The notes under the pieces are model-generated. The model worked only from the letters and a program-made list of their open reading frames with translations, was not told the DNA's origin and made no database searches. The position numbers and the translations under genes were made by a program. A DNA stretch of 64,000 nt from Atrina japonica. Its lineage: Eukaryota > Mollusca > Bivalvia > Pterioida > Pinnidae. The stretch covers positions 186,001 through 250,000 of the forward strand of contig BROG01000403.1 of NCBI GenBank assembly GCA_030159075.1, given 5' to 3'. Within the stretch, counting starts at the first letter, position 1, and the number at the start of each line of letters is the position of its first letter. This document shows positions 24,038-36,494 of this stretch, in pieces.

Positions 24038-24262
24038 AACCGAACACACAGAGACGGATAAAACAACACTCGAACACGCACACCGAGGGGATACCGAACA
24101 CAAAGAGACGGATAAAACAACACTCGAATACGCACACCAAGGGGAGACAGAACACAAAGAGACGGATAAAACAACACTCGAACACGCACACAGTAGAGAT
24201 CGAACACGCAGAGACGGATAAAACAACACTCGAACACGCACACCGAGGGTAGATCGAACACG
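24038..24262. repeat. 54-bp minisatellite, about 4 copies
   Basis: GAGACGGATAAAACAACACT starts at 24051, 24105, 24159 and 24211, followed by CGAACACGCACACCGAGGGG-like sequence. Open frames in all directions are artefacts of the 54-bp period. Confidence 0.9.
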
Positions 24263-24434
24263 CGGACAAATATAATGAAAAAGAAAACAGGCAAATAACA
24301 AGAGATGACAATATGTGTGATAACAGGTATACATAACGTTACAACATATGATAATAACAGTAGACAAAGACTGCGGCAAATAGTTAGAAAACTGAGTAAG
24401 TAACTAATCTAACTGACAATTTAAATCTGAATTT

Positions 24435-24695
24435 TTGAAAAGTGTTTTACGCCACACTCAACAATATTTCTACATGATGGCGGCCAGTTTTTAATGATAG
24501 AGGAGAGAACCCAGTTGTAATGTACCCGGAGAGAGAACCACCGGCCTTCCCCAAGTAAACTGGCAAACTTTATTTTAAAAAAAATATCAGCTTAGGTTCC
24601 AGCAGGACTCGAACCTGCGCTGACCAGAAGTAAAAGACTTCGTCGTTCAAAGCGCGATCCTCTAACCACTCGGCGGCAACGGTGGACCCCAACTG
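24435..24695 (-). mobile_element. SINE family B, reverse copy
   Basis: On the plus strand it starts CGCCACACTCAACAATATTT, continues with CCTTCCCCAAGTAAACTGGC and ends with a reversed tRNA-like head (CAGGACTCGAACCTGCGCTG to CTCTAACCACTCGG). Confidence 0.8.
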
Positions 24696-24959
24696 GCCAC
24701 TCGAACGAACCCGTGAAACAACTTACGGCCATCAAACACGTGTAAAGAGCCATTCAATAAACTAGAAAACTTAAAATCATGGAAATATCATTTTAGGAAC
24801 TACATGTATTAAAAAGGGTACGAATGATTGCGTCACTGGCATACACTCTGTACTAGACATATATATGATAGAACATTACCCATTCTGAATATTCGGGTTT
24901 TCTACTAGTCGTGAGCAACAGAAGATTCACCTATCAATACATCCATAAGTACTACATAC

Positions 24960-25531
24960 CATGCACATTTCATTTGTTTGATTTTCAGTTTGCTCCGCGG
25001 TGCATTGTCCCCTGCACGGTTGGTTTCAGGCGCCTCTCTGATACCTGTCTCTGACACTGCTCGGCTGCTCAGAGGAGTATCAGACAACACTATGTCAGAA
25101 TTGACTGAAACACGACGACTTGGTGTTTCTGATACAGCACGAGTCTCTGATGGCGCTCGGCTACTTTGCACACTTACGTCACCATTCCCTTCGACGTTTA
25201 ATGGGATGTCAATGCTATGGAGCGAAAGTCTAGATTGTGAACCTGAAGGCTCTGGTTTGACAGCCTTCTCTGTATCATTTGGCATATTATTTTCTTTAAT
25301 CATATACAGTCCCAATTTAGAGGGAGACTGACGTCCCGGGCTGTAGATGCCCTCTCTTAAACGTGGTGATGTAGGAGTGGTTCGATCCGGCGTGTTACTG
25401 GCGTGTCGAGGCGTAACGTCATTTGGTTGGTTGTCCTCCGCTACTTCAACTACGTTATCGCCGCCGCCGCTATTTCGTCTTGGTCTGGCCATTGTAGGGG
25501 GCCGTTTATTCTTGTGTTTTCCCTTCGTCAT
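24960..25531 (-). CDS. KIF12-like: Candidate alternative first exon B (190-residue N-terminus)
   Basis: The segment is 572 nt, with ATG at 25531 and an in-frame TAA upstream. It encodes 190 residues and ends TG then GTATGTAGT, phase 2, so it splices to give tryptophan and then STTTLSS. The N-terminus is basic (MTKGKHKNKRPPTMARPRR, a possible nuclear or microtubule-binding patch). The rest is Ser/Pro/Arg/Glu-rich and predicted disordered by eye, with a loose internal repeat of the motif RAVSET and many S-R-x-S sites that could be phosphorylated. It is more GC- and CpG-rich than its surroundings, which supports real coding or promoter-proximal sequence. No known domain is recognised. Uncertain point: it could begin at the internal ATG 13 codons downstream. 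Confidence 0.68.
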
Positions 25532-25559
25532 CTTAATATCTTTCTTCGTGAAAATATCA

Positions 25560-26189
25560 AAATATGTTCCGATATCCGAAAATTATGCACAACATAATGA
25601 AATTAAAACACTACATTCCTCAAGAAAGAAAAAATGATTATGCTGGTTTCATCGCTGACTTTTTTTTTCTTTACTCCGTCATTTTCTTGTTTGCGAAGTC
25701 GGCGATACCGCGTTTGTGTATGTTACACTACGAGTCTTTAACAAAAAATAATTAAACCCCATTTCTCTTAACCTTAATCCCAAATACCTTTGCAAAGAGA
25801 ATTCAATGATTCTACACTCAACTCGAACACTATACAGCTTGACATTGTAGCGGATAATCTCAGCCTACTTAGCCTGTTAAATCTCTTCTTAATCAAGAAT
25901 ATTCTAACAGTTCTATATTTACCCCAAAGGTGGATCCATATTTTTTGTAAAATGCCAAATTTCGATTGATTATTATGCCGCAAATATTTGCGGGGGAGGG
26001 GGTATATAACATCGACGAACAATTAAACAAACGTAATCTCAAATTCAGGTGGGAGTTTTCGATTGAGAAAAGAGTTATGGTTATATTGTTGTATTTTATC
26101 CCTCCAAGAAAATTTCACTTACACGGTGACGTCAGAGAAAATGGGGAAATCATAAGTTTTTATTATTACAGAATATGTAGGAGTTCGTG
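25560..26189. other. Upstream of first exon B, no recognised element
   Basis: If exon B has its own promoter it should lie here. No clear TATA box or repeat was seen; short open frames have no support. Confidence 0.4.
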
Positions 26190-26875
26190 AGAAGAGAATG
26201 TTTGTATCACATGAAATGAGAATAATTATGTTGTATGACGTGAATGTGAAAGGAATATATTATAATGCGTGACGTGAAAGAAGAATATCTTGTATGACAT
26301 AAAAGAAGCATATGTTGTATAACGTGAAAGACGAATACGTTGTATTCACGTGAAAGGGGAATATATTGTATTCACGTGAAAGGGAAGTGTATTGTACTCA
26401 CGTGAAAGGGAGATGTATTGTATTCACATGAAAGAATATGTTGTATTCACATGAAAGGGGGATATTTTGTATGACGTGAAAGAAGTAGGATGTATGACAT
26501 GAAAAGAGAATAAGTTGTATGGCGTCCAATGAGAAAATATTAAATGCATGACGTGAACGTGAAAGATGAATATGTTGTATGAAGTGGCAGGTGAATAGGT
26601 TGTATGACGTGAAAGATGAATAATTATTTTGTATCATCTGAAAGGAGAATATGTTGTGTGACGTGAAAGGAGAATATAGTGTATCACATGACTGGCGAAT
26701 ATGTTGTGTGACGTGAAAGGAGAATATACCGTATCACACGACAGGCGAATATGTTGTGTGACTTGAAAGGAGAATATACCGTATCACACGACAGGCGAAT
26801 ATGTTGTGTGACGTGAAAGGAGAATATACCTTATCACAAGACAGGCGAATATGATGCGTGACGTGAAAGTGCGAA
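26190..26875. repeat. Degenerate ~24-bp repeat with 50-bp higher-order units
   Basis: GAATATGTTGTATGACGTGA then AAGG repeats loosely from 26190. From 26640 the field becomes regular, with a 50-bp unit GAATATGTTGTGTGACGTGA, AAGGAGAATATACCGTATCA, CACGACAGGC. Confidence 0.82.
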
Positions 26876-27791
26876 AACAATTAGAAGCCTAATATACCTG
26901 TAAGAGGTTTACAATATAATATATACTATACAGAAAACGCCGTCGGACAGACAGGAGCAGTCGAATACATCTACCATGTGTTAATACCCCGGGTGTCAAA
27001 AGCCTGATTTGTTATACATAGTTTGTATTGTTAATTTGAACAGTAAACTGCTAAACATGATCATTCATTAAATGTTTATTTTATCACACAAAAAATTGTC
27101 AATATTTACTTATCACAGAACTCAGAAATACCTGTAACACTGTTTATAAAACACAAGCTGCAAACTCCATTAAGGAAATAAATAGTGTTGTAGAATAATA
27201 AATTAAAAGGGAATGCTCAGTTGGAAATTTATGATAATTAAGTAGGCTACATAATACCTATGTCTAGTGGTGGCACTCATATCCGGGTAGGCCGATACCG
27301 GTACTTATACTACGGTATAAAAACGGTATACCCGGGGTAAAACCATGCATCCGGTCTGGTAACGATCATACCACGAGCTCTCATACGTAACCCTCTCCCA
27401 ATTTCCGGATCAGTCCTGGATCACCTTTTGGTGAGAGCGAGTGTGCTATAGCTAGCCAAGGCGCTACACTTGATACAGTTTTAAAACTATTTTACACAAT
27501 TATTGATAATCAACTTGATAGTACGACTCTGAGAGTGGAATAATCTTGTGGTAAATGGACTGAGACAAGAAATCCCAAGCAGAGGGGTCAGGGCCCGACA
27601 CCATAAAACTCAGCCAGTCGGATTTCAGAATTAGCCAAACTGTTGAGTCAATTTTTAGACTTAAGTTATTTTTAAGTTTTATGGTGCCATACCCCGATGT
27701 TTATGTATTTCCACTTTCCCCGAACCCAACTGCGGACGCTTCCATTCGTTCTCGCAGAAGTGTCATATGTAGATCTGTCCCCGGCCATAAT

Positions 27792-27935
27792 AAGTCCTAG
27801 AGGATAAAAGCCTTCGTTGGTCATATCGTTTTTTTTTTCAACGTTTTTTAACCAGATGATGCATTGGTAGTAAAATAAATATCCGATAAAAAAAGTAAAC
27901 TATTTGAACCAACGAAGGCTTATATTATAGGACTA
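27792..27935. mobile_element. MITE, about 144 bp
   Basis: AAGTCCTAGAGGATAAAAGC then CTTCGTTGGT at the left is inverted at the right (ACCAACGAAGGCTTATATTA then TAGGACTA). Arms about 29 bp. Confidence 0.75.
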
Positions 27936-28805
27936 GTTTGTTCCTTTGTGTGACTGAACTCGGCAGTGGAGGCGACAAATCGATATTGCATCAGTATTAT
28001 AAACCTGCCACCAATGTCAACGTAAGTAAAATATCTAAAACAATAATTTATCAAACCTAATGCTGTTCAATTGCATTTAACGTGACAAGCTCTCTTTGTA
28101 ATTTAATTCCTCCCCAGTCAATATTTGCGCAACCTTGGACCTCATTGTCGGGTAGAGAATTTAATCAGTGATAATTAAGTGTGGATCTCTTGTCAAGAGT
28201 TCGTGCAATCCTCTTGATAATAACCTCCAAGGATCAAATCTGAAGTATCCTGGTGTTGGTAACATTCTTGTTTGAAGAATTCATAGTAAGTTACCCGGTA
28301 TGGAACAAGCGCCGGAGGCATCCACAGCGCCATTTTTACAAAAGATGATATGTGCACTTTGATGTAATCTTTATAAAGAAGATAGCTCGGTTGTCGTAAC
28401 AAGAAAAATATGTTCACCCACTGGGATATTTTTAAAAACATTCGGGATTTCAATCTATGTACAACTGAAAAAGCAGTATTGTAATGAAAATAAATGATAG
28501 AAAGTTGTGTTTTTAATTTGTTTTATGGGAAAAAACATGGTGGTTATAAGGAGGAGGCTGACGATGATGACGACGACGATGATGATGATGATTTTGCCGT
28601 ATTCTGTAAAACATTCGCAATGATACTTTTCGAGCCTGCGGCTCCGCTGGACATCGAAAAAGAAAAACAACAACAACAACAAATAAGACATGAATTAACC
28701 CCTCCATTTCCATTTAAAATCCCTCTCCTAACAAAGTTGTGACGTTATGGCACGTACAGAGAGGTGCGGCTATATATATATATATATATATACACATGTA
28801 TATAA

Positions 28806-29046
28806 ATACTGTATTTCTCGATATATTCGGTGTCATTTAATTTTCGCCCCAAGATGAGGACGAATTAAAAAATACAGCGAAATTTTCAAGTTAAATAATT
28901 AAAGCTAGATATACATGCCACCTATGGGACTATAGTGTCCGTGACATACGGCGAATTTAAGACTTAGTGAACATGTTTTCTATCATAAAAGGTTGAAAAT
29001 GACCAGGGGCGAAAATTTCATGGTAGACCTACATGTATGCAGTACC
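28806..29046. mobile_element. TTCGCCC-type MITE, diverged copy
   Basis: AATACTGTATTTCTCGATAT and AATTTTCGCCCCAAGATGAG on the left; GGGGCGAAAATTTCATGG and ATGCAGTA on the right. Confidence 0.55.
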
Positions 29047-31424
29047 CGTGACTATGTAGATTATATATTTGTGTTCTTCGTTGTATTAAACAGTTTAAAC
29101 GAAGTGATGGTTAGAATTTTAAATCATATTGTATCTAGTCGTATCAGTACAAATCGTTTATCTGTTTCCGCTGTATCTAATGAGAACTTGTTACTCCTAT
29201 CACGTAAGTGTCATGTCGCTTACGTTCGGTTGCGAGCACACCCGTTAACACGCCAAGAACATCACTTTGATGGGATTACTTTTGCATTATTTATCATTAG
29301 TTGATGGTCTTCACGGAATTCACGGTTCAATGTAAAAGCGCCACATATATGACCATATGTTTACAATCTAAGTAATTGTATAACAGATTGATTAATAAAT
29401 AATAGCATGGGGAGATTTACCGATATCAAATCTTTGAGGACTACACATAAAATGATGGAGTTGATTGATTTTCTTTTACAATGATTCCAGAGTGAGTTTT
29501 CCGTTTTTATGTACTATGGGGATAATAATCTTGCTCTGGTATTTACAATATCTTACACCGTTTGTTTGTGCAATTATAGCTAAAAAAACCAAAAAAACAA
29601 AACCACTGGACTTCGAAAACCACAAAATATAATTTCAAATTATTTAAAAATCACTCCTATCCATTGATCTTAACCAGCTTAGATACAAAGCGATGGCAAC
29701 AAGGAGCGGTTTGTCGTTATTTGCATACCAGTCGTGGAACATGTGTGACGTCATTGAGACACATAATGACGAAATCATAATTTATTCCCGTTAGCGGTTA
29801 CATATTGACGTTATCATATTGCTTGCTTATTATGTCCTTACTCACATCAAATAATTTATTTGAATATTAAAATCAGAAAAGCGCTTAAAATTACTTTAGA
29901 GGTAATACAAATATTCAAATAATAAAGCCATTATATTAAGTTGTGTTATGGTGCCCGCATTCGGCGTCATCTACGCCAAAACCGGTAAGACGTCTGTAGT
30001 TAACTTTTGGAGTCCGCGTGATATGTTAAAGCGATATGACGTAGATGAAAAAATTTACATGCCCATTTTATGTAACTTTCTATATCGTATATATCTCAAA
30101 AAGACCAAGTTAATATATTCCCCATTCTAATTACCGGTTTGCGTTTTTACTCGTACGATCATCATTGCTATACCTAAATCAGACAAAGTTGGTCTTTTCG
30201 TACATCGTCGTTTCATACCTAAATCGCTTTTTTCGTCGTTTCAAAACGCTCGTTTCTGAAACTGTCCAGGTGCCGGGTATATCGGGTGATCTCGACCCAT
30301 TTTTAACTCGTCCCATACACGAATTTATCATTCTTGACAAATATGAACTGTCCAACTCCACCAGACATGGCGGCACGATTGTAAAACATGAGGCACGCAT
30401 AATTTCCACAGTTATATTTTTTTAGATTTTGGCAATGTCAGCATTCATTTCAGGGTAACATTAAAGACTGGAAAAATTTCTTTTAGTGACCTAATATTTT
30501 TATTCATATATTGATCCGATTTGTTTCAGGTATATAAAATAGCGTTGAAAAGCACATATTTTACATAATACATGTACTTTCCAATAAAAATCAAGTCCAA
30601 TATTTTAAAAGTAAATATAAAACACATAAAAATCGGCCGACTTTAACACACCCAATTGTGTCAAGAGCCGAGGTTGCTGATAGATCGAGCGCGTAAAGGA
30701 CCGAAATCCCCCTGACCGAATTATGCAGCACATTTGATATTGCGAAAGAGTTTATCTGAAAGGTCATTGCATACGGAAATACAGCCGGATTTTTTAAGGT
30801 ACGGGAAAACTTAAATTCTAATAAAACAAATAACTCAGAAAAGGTGATCATTTACAACGTTTCACGTGTTTGTTAATGTATTTGAACACACATTTTATCA
30901 TATTCTCGTCTATATGTCATGGGACAAAAATCATCATTGTAACAGCTTATATCACTTTAAAGTAGATGTATAGCCTACTATTGATTTGTTCAGTAGTATA
31001 ACTAACTCCGTCTTATAATGCACTCGTGTCCGGTGTCGATTTTAAATATTAACTAGGACGGGGAGTCGTTAGTAATTAAAAATTACGACATTAAAAGTCA
31101 GCGTGTATTACCTTTCATTACAGATGAGTAACACGAGATATGTTTTACATTGTAATGTGGTAATTAGAAATATTAGCATTTATATTTTATAAAGTTCTTT
31201 TTTCCCTAAGATTATTACCAATGATACACCAGAATTTTAAAACTACGTGTCCAAACTGATATGGACCGTTTGTTAGGCAGGTTTTTTTTTCTCTCTTTTG
31301 ATTTCATAAATTACCTGGTGATAACAATGGATACCTACTGATACACTTCAACACGTTAAACATGACATTTTCCCCATTTATATCATAACAATTTTATGGG
31401 CTCCAAATGCAGCCTCAATCTCCG

Positions 31425-31591
31425 AGGTACAGGAACCTGAAATTCTGTCCGTATATTGATATACAAATCATTTACATAGCTTTCCCTCTGTAATGAGGAG
31501 GTATCTGTTGTTTACCTCCTCATTACAGAGGGCAAGCTATGTAAATGATTTCTATATCAATATACGGACAGAATTTCAGGTTTCTGTACCT
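31425..31591. repeat. Near-perfect 79-bp inverted repeat with 9-nt loop
   Basis: 31425-31503 and 31513-31591 are reverse complements with three mismatches by eye (76 of 79). The stem tip reads GTAATGAGGAGGTA, loop TCTGTTGTT, then TACCTCCTCATTAC. No terminal target duplication seen. Confidence 0.9.
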
Positions 31592-31687
31592 GAGGTTAAC
31601 ATTTCGAATAGCAAAATAAGTTAGCCCCAATATCATGATCTCACTCATTGATTTACTGGGTTTCTTTTATCAGAGAATGAGCAATTA

Positions 31688-31743
31688 TAGTGTTCTCACA
31701 TTTTGGTGAAACCCCTGGTAAATAAAAAAGTGATAACATTATA
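31688..31743. repeat. ACCAGGGGTTTYACC hairpin family, copy 1
   Basis: ATAGTGTTCTCACATTTTGG then TGAAACCCCTGGTAAATAAA and AAAGTGATAACATTAT: short arms around a shared core. Other copies at 36091, 37853 and 44143. Confidence 0.6.
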
Positions 31744-32390
31744 CCGATGTGACAGAAATATGAAACCAACTGTTATTTGTTTTAAAATGAAAACGAAACA
31801 AAACAGTGCTGTTTAAAAAAAACAAAACAAAACAAAACAAAAACAAATTAACTTTAATGTGTAGACCACTTACAATACCTTTGGATCCGTACCCCATTCC
31901 TGTACACGTGTTTAACACCGAGTGTTGTCGTCGGTCAACAGCATGATGTCAATATCAAACACTGTAGACATGTAGACCTACGTACAAAATGACGCAGGAA
32001 CCATGCACTGACCTCAAAATGAGACAGCGATCGCCAAGACTGGGATCGGATGACAACAGGTTTGAGTGGACACTAAATTTGCCGTTAAATTAGTCTAGAG
32101 TGATTATAAAACAAATCTTAAGGAGTGTTAAATGCGATTATTGAAACTTCGCACCGATCGACGACTATTTAAAGTATTTGGAGTTGGTATACAGTTGAGT
32201 TAAGCGATTCGTGGTACACAGATCGTAAACAATTGAACTTTGTTGCGTCAGGGATATTTGTTGACTGTTGTCCTCCGGTGACCCATGACGCACGTGGAAA
32301 CGTTAAGCCAAGTTTTTTGTTATCAAAACATTTTGACGTAAATAAAACACTTCATCTAAGATTAATGGTCACAAATAGCCAAACGAATAT

Positions 32391-32393
<3 letters not shown>

Positions 32394-32487
<94 letters not shown>

Positions 32488-32667
32488 TGAAACCTTTAAA
32501 TAGGGGCCACCCAAGGGACCAGAAAATACTGACCTTTATGTGCAGGTGACCCTTATACACAGGTTCAATTTAGTTAAAGTATGCAGTCAAGGGACTTGAA
32601 AAAAAATGGCCTTTATAAACAGGTAATCCTTATATACAGGTGGCCGCTACAGCAGGTTTCACTGTAT

Positions 32668-32725
<58 letters not shown>
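32394..32725. repeat. Two (TA)n tracts either side of a MITE
   Basis: TA runs at 32394-32484 and 32665-32725. Confidence 0.95.
32485..32664. mobile_element. GGCCAC-family MITE inside a (TA)n tract
   Basis: CAGTGAAACCTTTAAATAGG at the left and GCTACAGCAGGTTTCACTG at the right, again flanked directly on both sides by TA repeats (32394-32484 and 32665-32725). Confidence 0.72.
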
Positions 32726-32727
<2 letters not shown>

Positions 32728-33339
32728 TACTGTGGAAGTATTTGTATGATGAGGCGCATAACTTTTTTTTTTCACGCTCTCACGTGTGGAACTGTTTGAT
32801 GAGGAAGAAAATCCAGGCATGGTAATTTTGGTTAATTCAGTTTTCAAGACAATTTAATTATAGACCTACCCTGGACTATAAACAATATCGTAAGATCCGT
32901 GGTTTGATATTTATTTCTGTAAAAACGCGAACATTCTAGACGGGGCTTTTAATTTTGATTGACAAATACATGAGTTTTTTCTAATTGAATCTTACTGATT
33001 TATTTCACGGTGTGATAAATGTGAAACTTGTAAGTTATTGTAAAACAATAACAAACACAGAAACAGTCTAAAATGGTAATTTAAAGATTGCCCCACACCA
33101 AGACTAAAACTATTATGGATACCATACCCGACACGGCAATTAAATCACGATTATGATACTATGGCAGTTTTATTTGTAGCCAGTGTTTGGTGTAATTGAA
33201 ACTATTAAATGGTTATGTTAATACATATGAAAGAAGTCATCCACATGAGTCGACATATTCTATAAAAGATTTCGTCTTGTTATCGAATTACTTCAGAAGT
33301 TTATCATATGTAGATAAATAGTAACATACCATACAAATT

Positions 33340-33975
33340 ACTGGGGACTAAAATACGGGTACCTTTCATGTGTAACTCAAACGGGTACCTATCATCTATT
33401 AACTCAAACGCGTATCATATATTTACTCAACTGGGTACCTATCATAATATATCAACTCAAACTGGTACATATCATCTGTAACTGAAACGGGTACCTATCA
33501 TCTATTAACTCAAACGGGTACTTATCTTCTGTTAACTCAAACGGGTACCTATCATCTGTTAACTCAAACGGGTACCTATCATCTGTAACTCAAACGGGTG
33601 CCTATCATATATTTACTCAAACGGGTACCTATCATCTGTTAACTCAAACGGGTGTCTATCATCTGTAACTCAAACTGGTACCGATCATATATTTACTCAA
33701 ACGGGTACCTAACATATGTAACTCAAAGTGGTTATGTTATTGTTATATGTTATATGTTATCATATATTTACTCAAACGGGTACCTATCATCTGTTAACTC
33801 AAACGGGTGCCTATCATCTGTAACTCAAACTGGTACCGATCATATATTTACTCAAACGGGTACCTAACATATGTAACTCAAAGTGGTGCCTATCATATAT
33901 TTACTCAAACGGGTACCTATCGTCTGTTAACTCAAACGGGTGCCTATTATCTGTAACTCAAACGGGTAATAACCA
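33340..33975. repeat. ~27-bp tandem repeat field
   Basis: Unit CTCAAACGGGTACCTATCAT then CTGTTAA, with TATATATTTA and CTGTAA variants; about 23 units. A block of about 100 bp (ACTGGTACCGATCATATATT onwards) is itself duplicated near 33670 and 33830. Confidence 0.9.
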
Positions 33976-34229
33976 AATCAAACTCTTCTGTTTCTTTGGT
34001 TAGATAAATTAAGGAGATGTTTTACTCTGATAGACACGCCGAGGTAAAGGAACAATACCTGGCAGTCGATCAATCAGTTTTAAATTAATGTACTGTATCC
34101 GACATTTTATTTGTACTAGTAATATAATTACTGCAACCTCTATGATAATCAATATACTTGTTGCACGTTACAAAGTAATGATTTCTTCTAGATAAAAACC
34201 AGAACGGGTACACTGCAGTAGTCATGAAT

Positions 34230-34308
34230 CTGTGTCTGTGTGTGTGTGTGTGGGGGGGGGGGGGGTATGTTGTGTGCGTGTACGTGCTGTGTGTATGTGT
34301 GTGCATGT
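34230..34308. repeat. (GT)n and poly-G tract
   Basis: TG repeats followed by a run of about 13-14 G, then more TG-rich sequence. The G run could form quadruplex structure. Confidence 0.9.
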
Positions 34309-34653
34309 TAGCTGTATAATTATGCTGTTTATATAATCATTTCTTAAAGACATAGTATCTACGAAAATGGTTATTTTTTTTAGTCGGCAATTTTGCGGAA
34401 ATATCGAAGATATGACTGAATAATGATCTTCCACGTCGACACTTTTTTGTATAATATTAGCGTAATTAACGGAAAATTAATGCTAGATTTGTGTCGTCGT
34501 CTGTAAGAATCAAAACTCATTAATTATGCACAGAAAACAATCCATGAAGCACACGCAATGACCTAGATCGTATCGATATCAATCAATGGATGCTGAGAGT
34601 ATGCACGTGTTGATTTATTTACTCAATTTCGACTTCGGCGTGAGATCCTACAT

Positions 34654-34818
34654 TTAGACGGGTCCTTGAGGCTTATTCCATCGATCATGCTCCTTTCCAA
34701 TATTTATCTTGGTCTTGTTGTATTTCGCCAGAACTTCTTTCCGATTTCTTTTTCTAGCTGAATCTGTCAATTTAACAGGTCGGGGGGGTTACGATTTTGT
34801 TTTTGCTTTGGACGCCAT
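34654..34818 (-). pseudogene. Fragment of a Lys/Arg-rich protein, one in-frame stop
   Basis: From an ATG at 34818 the minus strand reads MASKAKTKS, a TAA, then PPRPVKLTDSARKRNR, KEVLAKYNKTKINIG and KEHDRW before a stop at 34654. The basic, helix-compatible run RKRNRKEVLAKYNKT looks like real protein and is a motif I associate with a widespread uncharacterised invertebrate family, but I cannot name it. The single stop next to a C/G homopolymer and the short length suggest a truncated relic or retrocopy. Confidence 0.4.
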
Positions 34819-34819
34819 G

Positions 34820-36090
34820 CTTTTCACTATCAACAATGGAAATGCGCAATGCGCAAATACAGGTCACATATTGAATATGGGCGGGCTTGCAAAAAACGAA
34901 TTTTTGTCGTCGACAAAAAATAAAAAAAACGTTGGGAAAGTTGTGAAATACAATAAAACTATTACTTCTATGTGTTTTAATTCAACAATTTTTCGTTTTT
35001 TATCTCCAAATACTAACATATTTGACCCAAACAATTGAGATTGAAATATTGAGGAAATCGTAGATACTATGTCTTTAAATCTCTTTACCTGTTCTAAAAT
35101 TCGAATTTCTTGACGAAATATTTTTATCATGTTCGTATTGCAAGTATTTAATTTACATGTACATTGAAGGTGTAGCTTGAAATCATAAAGTTTGTACACG
35201 CCATCAATAATATTAGGCCTAAAAAAATGGAAACAAATCATATATATGTACTTACTTACGTACTTACTTACTTAAACATAGGATTAAAATTTAGATATTT
35301 TAAAAAGATGACCCTTCTGTGCATCTGTCCCAAAGAATGCATATAGAATGGAAATACGAGTGATGCACAGTGGGGATTTATATGGTATCCACTTAAAATT
35401 AATGTCGGGGACAAAGAAAAAATGAACCTTCAGACTTGATAAATCGTCCTGAGAAACAGACAAGGTGTGTAGTGAAACAACGGTTACCTGTTCATAAGTA
35501 GATCTATAAACGGATTTTTATGTCAATCAAAATAAGATAAAGGCTATACTTCATCAAAGACAAGGGGATAAATGATGGTCGAATTCTAATATACAAACCA
35601 CGAGAAACTCCGTGAATCGCTGTCTATGGAGCGATTACATTTAAATCTACATCCTTAATATTTCATTCAAATTTAAGTCTCGTGAAGATTTAAAATTTAT
35701 GTTTTACATAAAGAGTTGATCTGTCTATAAGAGTTGTTTACAGACCTCGACAGCTGAACTGTACACAGAAAAAATCTCAAAGATACACACTTAACATAAA
35801 ATTAATTATAATGACTGTCAATCGTACATATTCTAAAATACATGTATTTTCAAATCATTCTCGTAAAATATTTGCTAAAGACAAATAAAAATTTATGTTT
35901 AAGTTTCTCTAATTATAAAAAAAAACCGCAGACATGCCTTTTCCACAATCTCTGTATTGTATCAGTTTTACATCGAATGTTTGCTCTACAATAATCCTTC
36001 GCAAATACGTGTAAACTTTAAACTTGCAATAATGATGTTATTAAAAGTATACGTTATGATTTAGTATTTGTAAGTTTGATTCCGTTTAAA
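34820..36090. other. Non-coding, nothing recognised
   Basis: A minus-strand open frame at 34864-35241 has no domain and runs into the start region of the relic at 34818. A short CTTACTTACGTACTTA repeat is at 35249-35275. Confidence 0.4.
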
Positions 36091-36158
36091 TTTATCACGC
36101 TCCCATTTTTGGTAAAACCTCTGGTAAATCAAAAAGTGGGAACATGATAAATTTATCA
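36091..36158. repeat. ACCAGGGGTTTYACC hairpin family, copy 2
   Basis: ATTTATCACGCTCCCATTTT pairs with AAAGTGGGAACATGATAAAT; the core is GGTAAAACCTCTGGTAAAT. Confidence 0.65.
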
Positions 36159-36393
36159 TTCCTGAACTTAGATACGTAGTGTGTTCACAGTATTGTCAGG
36201 GAAATATGTTACATGTCGGGTACAATGATTTCTCATGTTTATTTTTATCGAATCTTTATAATATTTACTTTTATCATTTTGGGGAAGCTCTGAATGATAT
36301 GAAAGAATATCGACGAGGTGAAATCATTATTATTATTACTATTATTATTTTGTAGACATTTTGATGGTGATTTTTACTTATGAAAATACTCAC

Positions 36394-36462
36394 CCAAATG
36401 GATTTGAAATCTTAAGTGTTGATCTCCCTGTAAATCCTTTCCCCTTATCATCAGGTCCATTG

Positions 36463-36494
<32 letters not shown>

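Larger units (their letters stand above)
26876..31424. other. Mostly unique-looking non-coding sequence
   Basis: Apart from the two MITEs listed, I see a local CCGATACCGGTACTTATACT-rich stretch near 27285-27400, a GAT/GAC-repeat near 28560-28595 and a short TA tract at 28773-28796. Open frames at 28193-28453 and 29948-30425 have no recognised domain. Confidence 0.4.

Noticed and set aside
28193..28453. 86-codon minus-strand frame containing MALWMPPALVPYR as another first exon
   Set aside because: Possible donors give phase 0 or 1, not the required phase 2, and no homology is recognised.
31876..32000. Possible extra first exon with a perfect GTAAGT donor (after GGATCCAAAGGTATT)
   Set aside because: It ends in phase 0 from its only ATG, and the phase-2 frame has a stop and no ATG. 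A non-coding 5' exon cannot be excluded.
34709..35038. Plus-strand 109-codon open frame
   Set aside because: It is antisense to the basic-protein relic at 34654-34818 and has AT-driven composition beyond that.
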